Source of the DNA: JAILLW01 sp045640905
Lineage (GTDB): Bacteria; Bacillota; Clostridia; Lachnospirales; Lachnospiraceae
Direction of reading: 5' to 3'
Length of the DNA stretch: 64,000 nt
NCBI GenBank assembly: GCA_045640905.1
Contig: JAZUFW010000043.1
Location: 1-64,000, forward strand
Numbering within the stretch: the stretch's first letter is position 1; the number at the start of each line of letters is the position of its first letter. The notes under the pieces were generated by a model. It saw only the letters and a program-made list of their open reading frames with translations. It was not told the origin of the DNA and made no database searches. Positions 53,475 through 62,415 of this stretch are shown here, one piece after another. Made by a program: the position numbers and the translations under genes.

Positions 53475-54737
53475 TCAATCACCCATTTTCTGTTGCAGTA
53501 TATCTACTGCAGCATTAACCTGATTATCTTCGCCACTGTCGAGTGCAGTTTCATAATCATACTCCAAAATGACGTCAGGTTCAATACCGGAACCATGAAT
53601 ATTACGTCCCGAAGGCGTGAAGTATGCGGACGTAGTCATCTTAATCGCAGAACCGTCGGGCAGTTCGTAAAGGCTCTGTACTATTCCTTTTCCATAGGTA
53701 GTAGTACCCAGCAAAGTACCGACATTATAGTCTTGAATTGCGCCTGCAAGTATTTCGGAAGCACTGGCGGAATTTTCGTTAACCAGTACCACAAGCGGTA
53801 TATCAAGCGGCGTATTTCCATCACACAGAAAATCATTTCTTTTGCCGCGTCCGTTATCGATATATACTATCGTTCCTGCGGGGAGAATCTGTCTGGCCAC
53901 GTTAACCACAGCATCCAGGCTTCCTCCGGGGTTATTTCTCAGGTCAATTATCAGCCCCTTTATGTCTTTTTTTCTCAGTTCGCTTAATCCTTCCTCAAAC
54001 TGAGAAACGGTGATTTCACTAAACTGAGTTATTGCCAGATACCCTACTCTCTCATCCTCTTTGAGGGTTCCGTATGTAACGGTATCTGTATCTATCTGGC
54101 TGGATCTTTCTATATCCATCTCCAGATAATCCGGTTCGCCCTCTCGGTAAAATGTCACGTGAACCGTGGTTCCTTCGAGGCCCTTTATCATCTTAACCAC
54201 CCGGCTTAACGAAAGGCCTATGGTTTCTTTTCCTTCAACCTTATAAATAATGTCCCCGGACTTAACTCCGGCATTTTCCGCAGGAGAGCCTGCAATTACA
54301 TCAACTATATAAGGCATGTCGGTTTCTTTATCTATCGAAACATGACAGCCTATTCCGTAGGAAACGCCCTCGTCATAATTCATTTCTTCTTCGAATTCGG
54401 TTTTGGTATAGTACTCCGAATAAGGGTCGCCCAAAGAATTCATAATTCCTCTGTAGATACCCTCTCGCATGTTCTCGGTACCGACATCATCGGAATATTT
54501 ATAGAATTTATCATTGACTCTTTCCGTAATCAAATTAATCTTCGAAATCACTCCATCGTTGACTATCGAATTTCGTCCGACCAACAGATATTTAATCCCC
54601 AGGAACAAAAGGATTGACAGCACTACTGCTGCCATTCCGATTAACAGTCCGAACAAAAAGCCCTTGGACTGTGCCCTTTTTTCACGTTGTTCCATGGTAT
54701 CCGCAGCATTAACTGCGGGAGTTATATTCTCTTCCAC
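53475..54737 (-). CDS. S41 family C-terminal processing peptidase (CtpA-like)
   Basis: A 420-residue serine protease with an N-terminal membrane helix (about 27-50), a PDZ domain (about 125-205, MPYIVDVIAGSPAENAGVKSGDIIYKV) and the S41 catalytic domain. The nucleophile Ser is in VNENSASASEILAG and the general-base Lys in TYGKGIVQS. It should act outside the membrane and cut C termini of envelope proteins. The start is GTG with AGGAG upstream. It lies 9 bases after the LytM gene and may process it or related hydrolases; that is inference. Confidence 0.93.
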   Translation of the reverse strand: MEENITPAVNAADTMEQREKRAQSKGFLFGLLIGMAAVVLSILLFLGIKYLLVGRNSIVNDGVISKINLITERVNDKFYKYSDDVGTENMREGIYRGIMNSLGDPYSEYYTKTEFEEEMNYDEGVSYGIGCHVSIDKETDMPYIVDVIAGSPAENAGVKSGDIIYKVEGKETIGLSLSRVVKMIKGLEGTTVHVTFYREGEPDYLEMDIERSSQIDTDTVTYGTLKEDERVGYLAITQFSEITVSQFEEGLSELRKKDIKGLIIDLRNNPGGSLDAVVNVARQILPAGTIVYIDNGRGKRNDFLCDGNTPLDIPLVVLVNENSASASEILAGAIQDYNVGTLLGTTTYGKGIVQSLYELPDGSAIKMTTSAYFTPSGRNIHGSGIEPDVILEYDYETALDSGEDNQVNAAVDILQQKMGD

Positions 54738-54746
54738 TTGATTCTC

Positions 54747-55970
54747 CTATGGTTTGCTTATGTAATTCCATGGACTTACATAATTTCCGTTTTGTCTGAC
54801 CGAAAAATGCAGATGATTGCCCGTCGATCTGCCCGTTGTTCCTACGGCAGCTATTTTTTCGCCTCGAGACACCTTGGCACCTTTCGCTACGTATAATGCC
54901 GAAGCATGCATATATATGGTATACAGTCCGTCTCCGTGGTCTATCATAATATAATTTCCCATAGATGAACTGTATGTTGCGGCCACAACGGTCCCGTCGT
55001 ACGCGGCCAAAATCGGACTTCCGCCGGGAGCTGCCAAATCCACACCGTTATGGAATTGCTGTGTTCCCAGTATCGGATGGATTCTGTATCCGTAATCATC
55101 AGAAACTCTCTTGTAACTCGGAGCCGGGAATGCAAATTTGCCGCCGTCGTACTTAAGTCCCTGCTCGGCAGCCAGACGTTTCTTTTCTTCGGCTATGGCC
55201 GCTTCGAGAGCCGCTATGGTTTCGTTCTGTTCTTTAATCTCTGCTTCATACTCCGCTATAGCAGCAGATTTGTCAGTGATATCTGCGGTTACCTTATATA
55301 ACTCCGCTTCCTTTGCTTCCAGCAGAGCATTCATGGCATTCTGCTCTTCTTCCTGAGCAGCCTTTGCTTCATCCAGAACCGACTTTTCTTCTTCCAGTTC
55401 CTCTTTGCACAAGGTAACGTATTCCGTGTATGCAACATAATCATCAAGCATACGTCTGTCATACGCGGACAGGCTTTCAATGTACTCGGCCTTATTCAGC
55501 ATCTCTCCGAAAGACTTGGCCTGAAAAACCAGCTCCATGTACACAGAATCTCCGCGCTCATACATGAACTTGATACGTTTTTTCATAGCCTCGTACTGGG
55601 CAGTCTGAACAGCTATGGCTTCATCAAGCTCTGCTTCTTTGACCGTAATCTCTTCTTCTTTCGCAGTAATCTGTTCATTCAGATTGTTTATCTTTTCCTG
55701 AATATCATCCAATGATGCATCGAGTTCCGTTACATACGAAGACAAATTCGCCTTGGAATCTTCAAGCTGTGCTTTGATCTTTTTGACATCGGTCAATCCG
55801 CTTTGAAGATTCTTCTTTTCCTTTTTCGCCTCTTCAATTTCGGATTCTTTGGCCCTGATACTTTCATTGGTCAGTTCATCGGCGTAAGATACCGAAACCG
55901 AATCCGACATAAAGCACACTATCAATATTAAACTAAACAAAAGGCATAATATCCGCCTGTAATTCTTCAT
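54747..55970 (-). CDS. murein hydrolase activator/LytM endopeptidase (EnvC-like)
   Basis: About 407 residues from the ATG at 55970, giving a clean signal peptide; the GTG at 56015 would overlap ftsX and lacks a usable ribosome binding site. A long coiled coil (about 35-260, Glu/Lys/Leu-rich) is followed by an M23 domain (about 285-400). The zinc ligands are intact (H-x3-D in FHNGVDLAAP, H-x-H in HLHFSV), so unlike E. coli EnvC it should be enzymatically active. In Gram-positives such PcsB/CwlO-type hydrolases are gated by FtsEX; here it sits directly after ftsX. Confidence 0.9.
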   Translation of the reverse strand: MKNYRRILCLLFSLILIVCFMSDSVSVSYADELTNESIRAKESEIEEAKKEKKNLQSGLTDVKKIKAQLEDSKANLSSYVTELDASLDDIQEKINNLNEQITAKEEEITVKEAELDEAIAVQTAQYEAMKKRIKFMYERGDSVYMELVFQAKSFGEMLNKAEYIESLSAYDRRMLDDYVAYTEYVTLCKEELEEEKSVLDEAKAAQEEEQNAMNALLEAKEAELYKVTADITDKSAAIAEYEAEIKEQNETIAALEAAIAEEKKRLAAEQGLKYDGGKFAFPAPSYKRVSDDYGYRIHPILGTQQFHNGVDLAAPGGSPILAAYDGTVVAATYSSSMGNYIMIDHGDGLYTIYMHASALYVAKGAKVSRGEKIAAVGTTGRSTGNHLHFSVRQNGNYVSPWNYISKP

Positions 55971-55980
55971 ATGATGTCTA

Positions 55981-56877
55981 TCAAACCCGTAAATGTTTTC
56001 TAACCGTAGTTGCACTTCCCAAGAAACCTATTCCTACACCGATAATAATCGATGTGGGAAGCAAAATATTCATAATCTGATCAACAGACATGAAAACGAG
56101 GAAGTCCGTTAAGGTCTGGAATTCCTGTTTAATATATGCAAGTACATAGTTATACAGGAAGTATATAATGGCATCGGGAATAACCGCTCCCAGCGCACCT
56201 ATCAACATACCTTCGATTACAAACGGGGCTCTGACGAAAAAGTCCGTAGCACCGATATACTTCATTATCGAAATTTCTTCCTTGCGGACAGAAATACCTA
56301 TGGTAACGGTATTGCTGATAAGGAAAATGGATACGGCCAGCAATATGCCGATAATACCTGCCGAAATGTAAGCTATCATCAGATTAACTCCCGACAATGT
56401 GGCAGCCGTCACTTCGGATTTATTAACTGTACGGATGCCCTCAACGCTCTCTAAATACGCAACGAGTGCCGGTTGCATTGAAACATCCGCCATATATATT
56501 TCGTAGCTGGCAGAATCTGCCAACGGGTTCTCCGTAAAACCGTCTGCATATTCACCCAAGTAATCAACCTTGAAGGATTCCCATGCTTCATCAGCCGAAA
56601 TAAATGTTTTTCTGGCAACCTCGGGACGCTTGTCTATTAGTGCACCGATTTCTTCAATTCTTTCTTCGGATATTCCTTCATCAAAGAAGACCGTTATCGA
56701 AACGCCCTCTTCGGCATGAGTAACAATGCTCCTGACATTAACAACTATGCAGAAAAACAATCCGAACAAAAACAGACAGGAGCTGATGGTCGCTATTGAT
56801 GCCAGGGAAAACCACTTATTTCTGAAAATATTGGCAATACCCTGTTTTATGGTATAAAAAAGCGTACTAATCTTCAT
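55981..56877 (-). CDS. ftsX: cell division protein FtsX
   Basis: A 298-residue membrane protein with four transmembrane helices: one at about 25-47, then a large extracytoplasmic loop, then three between about 165 and 290. The loop has the PcsB/hydrolase-contact features of Gram-positive FtsX. The conserved region LISNTVTIGISVRKEEISIMKYIGAT, the coupling part for FtsE, is present. It starts inside the end of ftsE (11-base overlap). With FtsE it forms the ABC-type gate for peptidoglycan hydrolysis at division. Confidence 0.95.
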   Translation of the reverse strand: MKISTLFYTIKQGIANIFRNKWFSLASIATISSCLFLFGLFFCIVVNVRSIVTHAEEGVSITVFFDEGISEERIEEIGALIDKRPEVARKTFISADEAWESFKVDYLGEYADGFTENPLADSASYEIYMADVSMQPALVAYLESVEGIRTVNKSEVTAATLSGVNLMIAYISAGIIGILLAVSIFLISNTVTIGISVRKEEISIMKYIGATDFFVRAPFVIEGMLIGALGAVIPDAIIYFLYNYVLAYIKQEFQTLTDFLVFMSVDQIMNILLPTSIIIGVGIGFLGSATTVRKHLRV

Positions 56878-57634
56878 TTACGTAGCCACCTCTCTCCTCA
56901 TCGGAAACAATGACACCCTTTTTCATGGTAACAACTCGTTTTTTCATGGTATCAACTATTTCCCTGTTATGTGTAACCATAAGTATGGTAGTTCCGTTTT
57001 CGTTAATCTTTTCCAAAAGCTTCATGATTTCCCACGTGGTATCCGGATCAAGGTTACCGGTAGGCTCATCCGCCAGCAATATGGCCGGACGATTAACCAA
57101 AGCTCTGGCAATCGCAACTCTTTGCTGCTCTCCTCCGGATAATTCTCTGGGACGTGCCTTATACTTTCCCGCCAATCCTACGGTAGCCAGAATGCTGGGA
57201 ACGTTACGCTTGATTTCCTTGTTCGGAACCTGAATAATACGTTGCGCAAAAGCCACGTTCTCGTATACATTTCTATCCTTCAGCAATCTGAAATCCTGGA
57301 ATACTATTCCCAGGTTACGTCTGTATTTGGGTATTTTTCTGTGACGTACCCTGGCCAGATCGTCACCCATTACCATTATCTTTCCTTCAGTAGGCTGCAA
57401 TTCTTTCAAAAGCAGCTTAATCAGCGTGGATTTTCCGGAGCCGCTGTCACCTATTATGAACACAAACTCCCCACGCTTAATATGCAAATCTATTCCGTTT
57501 AGAGCAGGCGCCCCCGTAGCATACGATTTGCTGACATTTTCCAATGTAATAATATCTCCGTTCGGATTTATTCGTAATTTCTTTCTTCTGAGTTTTCCGG
57601 AGTTTTCTCTTCTGGTTGTTTCTTCTTTTGCCAC
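56867..57634 (-). CDS. ftsE: cell division ATP-binding protein FtsE
   Basis: A 255-residue ABC ATPase. Walker A is GDSGSGKST near residue 56, the signature is LSGGEQQR, Walker B is ILLADEPTGNLD. There is an N-terminal extension of about 25 basic residues (REN-rich, RRKKLRIN) beyond most FtsE. The start is GTG with AAGGAG nine bases upstream; this ribosome binding site touches the stop codon of the pucR-type gene, so they are probably cotranscribed. The C terminus carries the short VSDEERGGYVNED tail overlapping ftsX. Confidence 0.95.
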   Translation of the reverse strand: MAKEETTRRENSGKLRRKKLRINPNGDIITLENVSKSYATGAPALNGIDLHIKRGEFVFIIGDSGSGKSTLIKLLLKELQPTEGKIMVMGDDLARVRHRKIPKYRRNLGIVFQDFRLLKDRNVYENVAFAQRIIQVPNKEIKRNVPSILATVGLAGKYKARPRELSGGEQQRVAIARALVNRPAILLADEPTGNLDPDTTWEIMKLLEKINENGTTILMVTHNREIVDTMKKRVVTMKKGVIVSDEERGGYVNED

Positions 57635-57647
57635 CGTCTATTTCTCC

Positions 57648-58736
57648 TTAATAATCAATGTTTTCCATGTACTTCATGTATTTGGTTACCATCATTGCTA
57701 TATAGAATGTGATTGCATCTTCGAATATTCTCAAATCCAATCCGGTCATTTTCTGAATCTTGTCAAGTCGGTAAACCAAAGTATTTCTATGAATAAACAA
57801 CTGTCTTGAAGTCTCCGAAACATTCAAACTGTTTTCAAAGAATTTATTAATTGTGGAAATGGTCTCTTCATCAAAATTCTCGGGAGATTTGTCATCAAAG
57901 ATTTCCTTAATAAACATCTTGCAAAGAGGCAGGGGCAACTGATATATCAAACGGCCGATTCCCAATTCTTCGTATGCAATGACGTTTCTGTCTTCAAAGA
58001 AAATGCTGCCGACATCCATTGCCATCTTTGCTTCCTTATATGAACGACTGACTTCCTTCAGTTCGGGAACTACGGTACCGAAAGCCAGTTTCACATCCTT
58101 CAGGCCATCTTTTTCAAGAGCCTTGAGGGTTCCTTTGACTACCTTATCTATGTCCTTTCGGGTATCGCCTTCGGAGAGGTCTTTCACGACAATAACGTCC
58201 TTTTCGTCTACTGCCGTAACAAAATCCTTATTATTGGCTCCGAAACAATTTCTGACTGTTTCAAGCACATTTACTTCCTTTGCATTTGAGCAGGAAACAA
58301 CCATTACCGTTCTCGATACATCCGATTCAATATGAAGTTTCTTTGCTCTCGAATAGATATCTATCAAAAGAAGGTTATCCAAAAGGAGGTTCTTGACAAA
58401 ATTATCCTTATCAAAGCGTTCCTTATACGCAACCATCAGGTTTTGGATTTGGAAAGCAGCCATCTTTCCGACCAAATAAGCGTCCTCGCCCTCACCTTTG
58501 GCCACCAAAATGTATTCAACCAAATTGTCATCGAAAATCTTGAAGTATTGACACCCCTTAATCTCCTGGGAATCAGCAGGACTTTTTGCAAATTCGGCAG
58601 CTTCGTTTCTGAAAGAGGCTGCTTTTTGCATCGTCGTGACAACTTCCTTTCCTTCGGAATCAAGCACACAAAAATCCACTCTGGCTATGTTTTTGAGTCC
58701 GTCAATTGTGTTTTGCAAAATCTGTGTTGAAACCAT
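57648..58736 (-). CDS. PucR/CdaR-family transcriptional regulator
   Basis: About 362 residues from the ATG at 58736, which has GGGGG upstream and matches the MVSTQ start of the paralogue at 9597-10679; the frame runs 24 codons further without a ribosome binding site. Domains as in the paralogue: N-terminal sensory part (1-130), a GGDEF-like middle, and the PucR helix-turn-helix near 300-350. The gene is 13 bases upstream of ftsE, so it heads the ftsEX run and may act on it. Ligand unknown. Confidence 0.87.
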   Translation of the reverse strand: MVSTQILQNTIDGLKNIARVDFCVLDSEGKEVVTTMQKAASFRNEAAEFAKSPADSQEIKGCQYFKIFDDNLVEYILVAKGEGEDAYLVGKMAAFQIQNLMVAYKERFDKDNFVKNLLLDNLLLIDIYSRAKKLHIESDVSRTVMVVSCSNAKEVNVLETVRNCFGANNKDFVTAVDEKDVIVVKDLSEGDTRKDIDKVVKGTLKALEKDGLKDVKLAFGTVVPELKEVSRSYKEAKMAMDVGSIFFEDRNVIAYEELGIGRLIYQLPLPLCKMFIKEIFDDKSPENFDEETISTINKFFENSLNVSETSRQLFIHRNTLVYRLDKIQKMTGLDLRIFEDAITFYIAMMVTKYMKYMENIDY

Positions 58737-58973
58737 AATACCCCCACTTTTGTTGGTCAGTTTTACTAATTTTTCGCCCGTTCTTTGGTAATATAGGACG
58801 AAATACATTGTCTATTTTAATATATTTATACAAAAAAATCTACATAAAAATCCCGATTTTTTGTGAATAGTGCTGTGATTTTGCTTTAAAATCCGCCAAT
58901 GTGGCTACGTTTTCTACCATTTTATTTCAATATATGGTATTCTTACTATGTATGTTTTTAGCAGGTATTAACA

Positions 58974-60326
58974 ATGTCAAATAACGGATTCGACAACAGA
59001 ATAGAAGAACAAATCAAATCTTCATTGAACGCTTGCCTGAATACAGGTAACTTCGGAGGATTAAAGAATGTCATCGCCGCTTCGATTCGCGAAGTGCTGA
59101 AGGAAGCCGGTGAGGAAGCCGCTTCTTCCGTAAAGAACGCTTCGTCCGACCTTCATAAATCCGGAACGTATTATAACAGTAATTTGGGATATTCCTACCA
59201 TCAAACCGGAAAAACGCAGACGGTGGGCGCTACGGGATACAAAAAACCTCATTCAACTCCCGAAGAGTCCAAAGCATATATAGATGAATTACAGGCAAAA
59301 CGCAGGGCTTTGAATACACAGAAAAAGCAAAACCCCGCTATCGCCACCGGGAATGCGATTATCGTAAACGGAAAAGTACTTCCGACCAAGTTCGACCCGA
59401 TCGGAAAAGTTTCGTGTATCGTCAAAATGGTGGGCGGAATCATGGGAAGCATCTTTTTCGGAATTCTCACACTGGTTTTCGCGGGTTTTTCTCTGGCAAA
59501 AGGAGCGTTGGAAGCCGCCGTTATCGTATTTTTGGCACTTACCGGAGGAAGTGTTTACTTACTCAAAACCGGTAAAGATCGTAAGGAACTCATCGACAGA
59601 GCCAGACGCTTCGCTCAGATTTGCGGTACCAATATGTACTCCAAAATCAGTTCTCTTTCGTCTGCCATGGGATTATCTACCAAGGAAGTCGTTAAAGACA
59701 TCAAGAAAATGCTTCGTATCGGATTTTTCCCGGAAGGATATCTGGATGCCGAAGAGACTACCCTGATGCTTTCGAATGATTTATACAGACAATATGATTT
59801 GACCAAGCAATATGCTCTCATCAAGGAGCAGGAGCAATCCGACAACTCCGGGAACAATGAAATTCGTATGAGCTTAAGCCCGGAGCTTCGTCAAAAATAT
59901 GATTCCATGCTGGCTGAAGGAAATGCCTACATCAAGAACCTTCATGCCTTAAACGATGAGATTCCCGGAGAGACCATTTCTCAGAAACTTTATTCTCTCG
60001 AAGATGTTTTAAAAGAAATCTTTCATCGTCTTTCTATGCATCCCGAGCAGATGGAAAGAATGCACAAATCAATGAATTACTATCTGCCTACCATGCAAAA
60101 ACTGGTCAGCGCCTATGCGGAATATGATAAAGTATCATTCCCGAGCGAAGATATTCTCAATGCCAAGTCCGATATAGAGCAGACTTTGGATACCATTAAT
60201 GAAGCATTTAACCAATTGCTGAATAATCTCTTTGCCGATTCCGTCCTCGATGTAACAACAGATGCCAAGGTTTTGGAAACCATGCTCAAAAACGAAGGAT
60301 TGGCTCAGGATATTAAAAACAATTAA
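58974..60326 (+). CDS. xpaC: XpaC-like protein
   Basis: A 450-residue protein. A polar N-terminal part of about 145 residues contains an amphipathic start; two hydrophobic segments (about 150-172 and 178-196) follow; then a long helical C terminus (about 215-450). Placement next to telA and the shape agree with XpaC, named for a role in hydrolysis of the chromogenic substrate 5-bromo-4-chloroindolyl phosphate. Molecular activity is unknown. The ribosome binding site is modest (AGCAGG). It is the first plus-strand gene of a three-gene group. Confidence 0.75.
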   Translation: MSNNGFDNRIEEQIKSSLNACLNTGNFGGLKNVIAASIREVLKEAGEEAASSVKNASSDLHKSGTYYNSNLGYSYHQTGKTQTVGATGYKKPHSTPEESKAYIDELQAKRRALNTQKKQNPAIATGNAIIVNGKVLPTKFDPIGKVSCIVKMVGGIMGSIFFGILTLVFAGFSLAKGALEAAVIVFLALTGGSVYLLKTGKDRKELIDRARRFAQICGTNMYSKISSLSSAMGLSTKEVVKDIKKMLRIGFFPEGYLDAEETTLMLSNDLYRQYDLTKQYALIKEQEQSDNSGNNEIRMSLSPELRQKYDSMLAEGNAYIKNLHALNDEIPGETISQKLYSLEDVLKEIFHRLSMHPEQMERMHKSMNYYLPTMQKLVSAYAEYDKVSFPSEDILNAKSDIEQTLDTINEAFNQLLNNLFADSVLDVTTDAKVLETMLKNEGLAQDIKNN

Positions 60327-60347
60327 TTCTATTTTGGAGGAAAAAAC

Positions 60348-61454
60348 ATGTCAGACGTAATGGAAAAAGAAACTACTCAGACCACCGACCTGCTCGTAAG
60401 CGACGCACCTACAGCCGAACTTACCGAAGCCGAAAAGGAAACGGTCAAGAACTATGTATCTCAAATCGACATTAACGATACACAGATGGTTCTTCAATAT
60501 GGTGCAGGCGCTCAGAAGAAAATCGCAGACTTTTCCGAGACAGCTTTAAGCACCGTCAAAACAAAGGATTTGGGAGAAGTAGGCGACATGCTTTCTTCCG
60601 TAGTAACAGAACTAAAAGGCTTTGACGTAACCGAAACAAAGGGCGGCATACTCGGATTTTTCAAAAAAAGTACCAATCAGTTGACCGCAGTTAAGGCCAA
60701 GTACGACAAAGCAGAAGCAAACATTAACAAGATTTGTACCGTAATGGAGCAGCATCAGGTTACTTTGTTAAAAGATATCGCCATGCTCGACAAAATGTAT
60801 GATACAAACCTCGACTACTTCAAGGATTTAACTCTCTACATCCTGGCCGGCAAAGAAAAGTTGCAGGAAGCAAAGGACGTTACTTTACCGGGACTCGTTA
60901 AGAAAGCAGAAGAATCCGGCCTTCCCGAAGATACACAAGCTGCAAAGGATTTTGCGGAAAAAGTCGATCGTTTCGAAAAGAAAATCTACGATCTGGAACT
61001 TACCAGAAACATTTCAATGCAGATGGCTCCCCAGATTCGTCTCATTCAGAACAACGACACCACAATGTCTGAAAAGATTCAGTCCACTTTGGTAAATACG
61101 ATTCCTTTGTGGAAGAGTCAGATGGTTATCGCCATCGGAATCAACCATTCCGGAGAGGCTGCAAAGGCTCAGTCGGAAGTTACCAACATGACCAACGAAT
61201 TGTTGAAGAAAAATGCCGAAGCATTAAAGATTGCCACAGTTGAAACCGCTAAAGAATCCGAGCGAGGAATTGTGGATATCGAAACTCTTACGGAAACAAA
61301 TCAGATGCTCATCGATACTCTCGACGAGGTAATGCAGATTCAGGAAGACGGCCGTGCAAAGAGAGCCGACGCAGAAAAAGAACTGCTTCGTATAGAGGAC
61401 GAGATGAAAAACAAACTTCTCGAAGTAAGCAGCAAATCATCTGTAATGAATTAG
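60348..61454 (+). CDS. telA: toxic anion resistance protein TelA
   Basis: A 368-residue soluble, mostly alpha-helical protein of the TelA/YceH family. Recognisable parts are DINDTQMVLQYGAGAQKKIADFSE near residue 35, RNISMQMAPQIRLIQNNDT near 220, and IDTLDEVMQIQEDGRAKRADAE near the end. Named for tellurite resistance, but in Firmicutes it also affects envelope stress. GGAGG lies eight bases upstream of the ATG. It follows xpaC by 21 bases, the same pair as in Bacillus (xpaC-yaaN). Confidence 0.9.
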   Translation: MSDVMEKETTQTTDLLVSDAPTAELTEAEKETVKNYVSQIDINDTQMVLQYGAGAQKKIADFSETALSTVKTKDLGEVGDMLSSVVTELKGFDVTETKGGILGFFKKSTNQLTAVKAKYDKAEANINKICTVMEQHQVTLLKDIAMLDKMYDTNLDYFKDLTLYILAGKEKLQEAKDVTLPGLVKKAEESGLPEDTQAAKDFAEKVDRFEKKIYDLELTRNISMQMAPQIRLIQNNDTTMSEKIQSTLVNTIPLWKSQMVIAIGINHSGEAAKAQSEVTNMTNELLKKNAEALKIATVETAKESERGIVDIETLTETNQMLIDTLDEVMQIQEDGRAKRADAEKELLRIEDEMKNKLLEVSSKSSVMN

Positions 61455-61471
61455 GGCAAAACAGCCGATAT
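61444..61471 (+). promoter_or_regulatory. possible sigma-D (sigma-28) promoter for yjfB
   Basis: GCCGATAT at 61464-61471 is a perfect match to the sigma-D -10 element, with TAAT at 61444-61447 as a -35 (consensus TAAA) and a 16-base spacer (15 is usual). It overlaps the telA stop. A sigma-A-like TAAAAT lies further down at 61495-61500. Confidence 0.5.
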
Positions 61472-61532
61472 TTACTGTGCATACATATGTATGTTAAAAT
61501 AATCTCACTAAGATACCGAAAGGAGTGATCAC

Positions 61533-61721
61533 ATGGATATTGCAGGATTATCTACTTCATTGGCGAATGTCAACACCATGAATCAGGTTGGCACTGCAAT
61601 GCTCAGCAAGTCTTTGGACACTGCCGAAGCTCAGGGTGAAAGCTTGATTGCTATGATGGATCGCTCTATGGAGTTATCCGTTAATCCTTATGTCGGAAGC
61701 AATTTCGACATGTCGGTTTAA
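61533..61721 (+). CDS. YjfB family putative motility protein
   Basis: A 62-residue protein with the YjfB pattern: MDIAGLSTSLAN start, a middle V-G-T-A-M-L-S-K-S-L-D helix and the C-terminal MDRSMELSVNPYVGSNFDMS. YjfB-type proteins occur in motile Firmicutes, usually with flagellar regulation; function is unknown. AAAGGAG lies seven bases upstream of the ATG. A sigma-D-like promoter lies about 60 bases upstream, fitting the motility link. A terminator follows. Confidence 0.85.
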   Translation: MDIAGLSTSLANVNTMNQVGTAMLSKSLDTAEAQGESLIAMMDRSMELSVNPYVGSNFDMSV

Positions 61722-61742
61722 TGCTTAGTTAATCGATTATCG

Positions 61743-61774
61743 AAAAGGGTGCTTGAATTTCAAGCACCCTTTTT
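61743..61774. terminator. bidirectional terminator between yjfB and the CvfB-like gene
   Basis: Stem AAAGGGTGCTTGA / TCAAGCACCCTTT with a 3-base loop, followed by TTTTT on the plus strand and TTTTC on the minus strand. It can stop both converging units. Confidence 0.88.
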
Positions 61775-61779
61775 GATTT

Positions 61780-62415
61780 CTACTTATTCATTTTAATTCC
61801 GTTATCGGCAAAATCGATTATCCTCTGCTTGTACAGATTTCCCACAGCCTTTTTGAATTCGTTTTTGCTCATTCCCGTATACTTCTTTATCAGTTCGGGA
61901 TCCGATTTATCATTGAGGGGCAAAAAGCCTCCTTCTTTCTTTAGAATATCCTTCAAAACACGCGCATTCTTTTCGTATACGCTATGCTTTTTATCTTCGT
62001 TTGATATCCACATTGAAGCGCTCAATCGATTACTTTTGTCCACATACAGTCGAACGGAAACCTCATCACCGACTTGCGGACGTCCGATTTGCTCCTTGAA
62101 GGGCAAAAATAAATCTTTTTCCAATCCCCAGTCCAGAAAAGCACCGAAATCGGAAATGTCCTTAACTTTCAAAGTAGCGGTCTTTCCCAGTTCTATCAAC
62201 GGCCTTTTTACAGTCGCTATCATTCTGTCCTTTGAATCTCTGTACACGAAAACCTGTATGGGATCCATTAATTCAAGATCATGAGGAACTTCCTTTTGAG
62301 GAAGCAGTATTTCTTCGTATCTGTCGGTTCCCTTTTCTGCGGTGTCGGCCAAATATACTCCGAATTCCACTTTTTTAACCATTGTCAGTGTTTGTATTTT
62401 TCCCAGTTCTATCAT
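61780..62415 (-). CDS. S1-like RNA-binding protein (CvfB/YitL-like)
   Basis: A 211-residue protein with two S1/OB-like repeats (about 1-70: FGVYLADTAEKGTDRYEEILLPQKE; about 72-135: ISDFGAFLDWGLEKDLFLPF) and a winged-helix-like C terminus (about 145-205) as in CvfB. It probably binds RNA and affects translation or virulence-type gene expression in Firmicutes. It is shorter than typical CvfB (about 280-300). Its start overlaps the thioesterase stop by four bases, so the two are coupled. Confidence 0.82.
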   Translation of the reverse strand: MIELGKIQTLTMVKKVEFGVYLADTAEKGTDRYEEILLPQKEVPHDLELMDPIQVFVYRDSKDRMIATVKRPLIELGKTATLKVKDISDFGAFLDWGLEKDLFLPFKEQIGRPQVGDEVSVRLYVDKSNRLSASMWISNEDKKHSVYEKNARVLKDILKKEGGFLPLNDKSDPELIKKYTGMSKNEFKKAVGNLYKQRIIDFADNGIKMNK

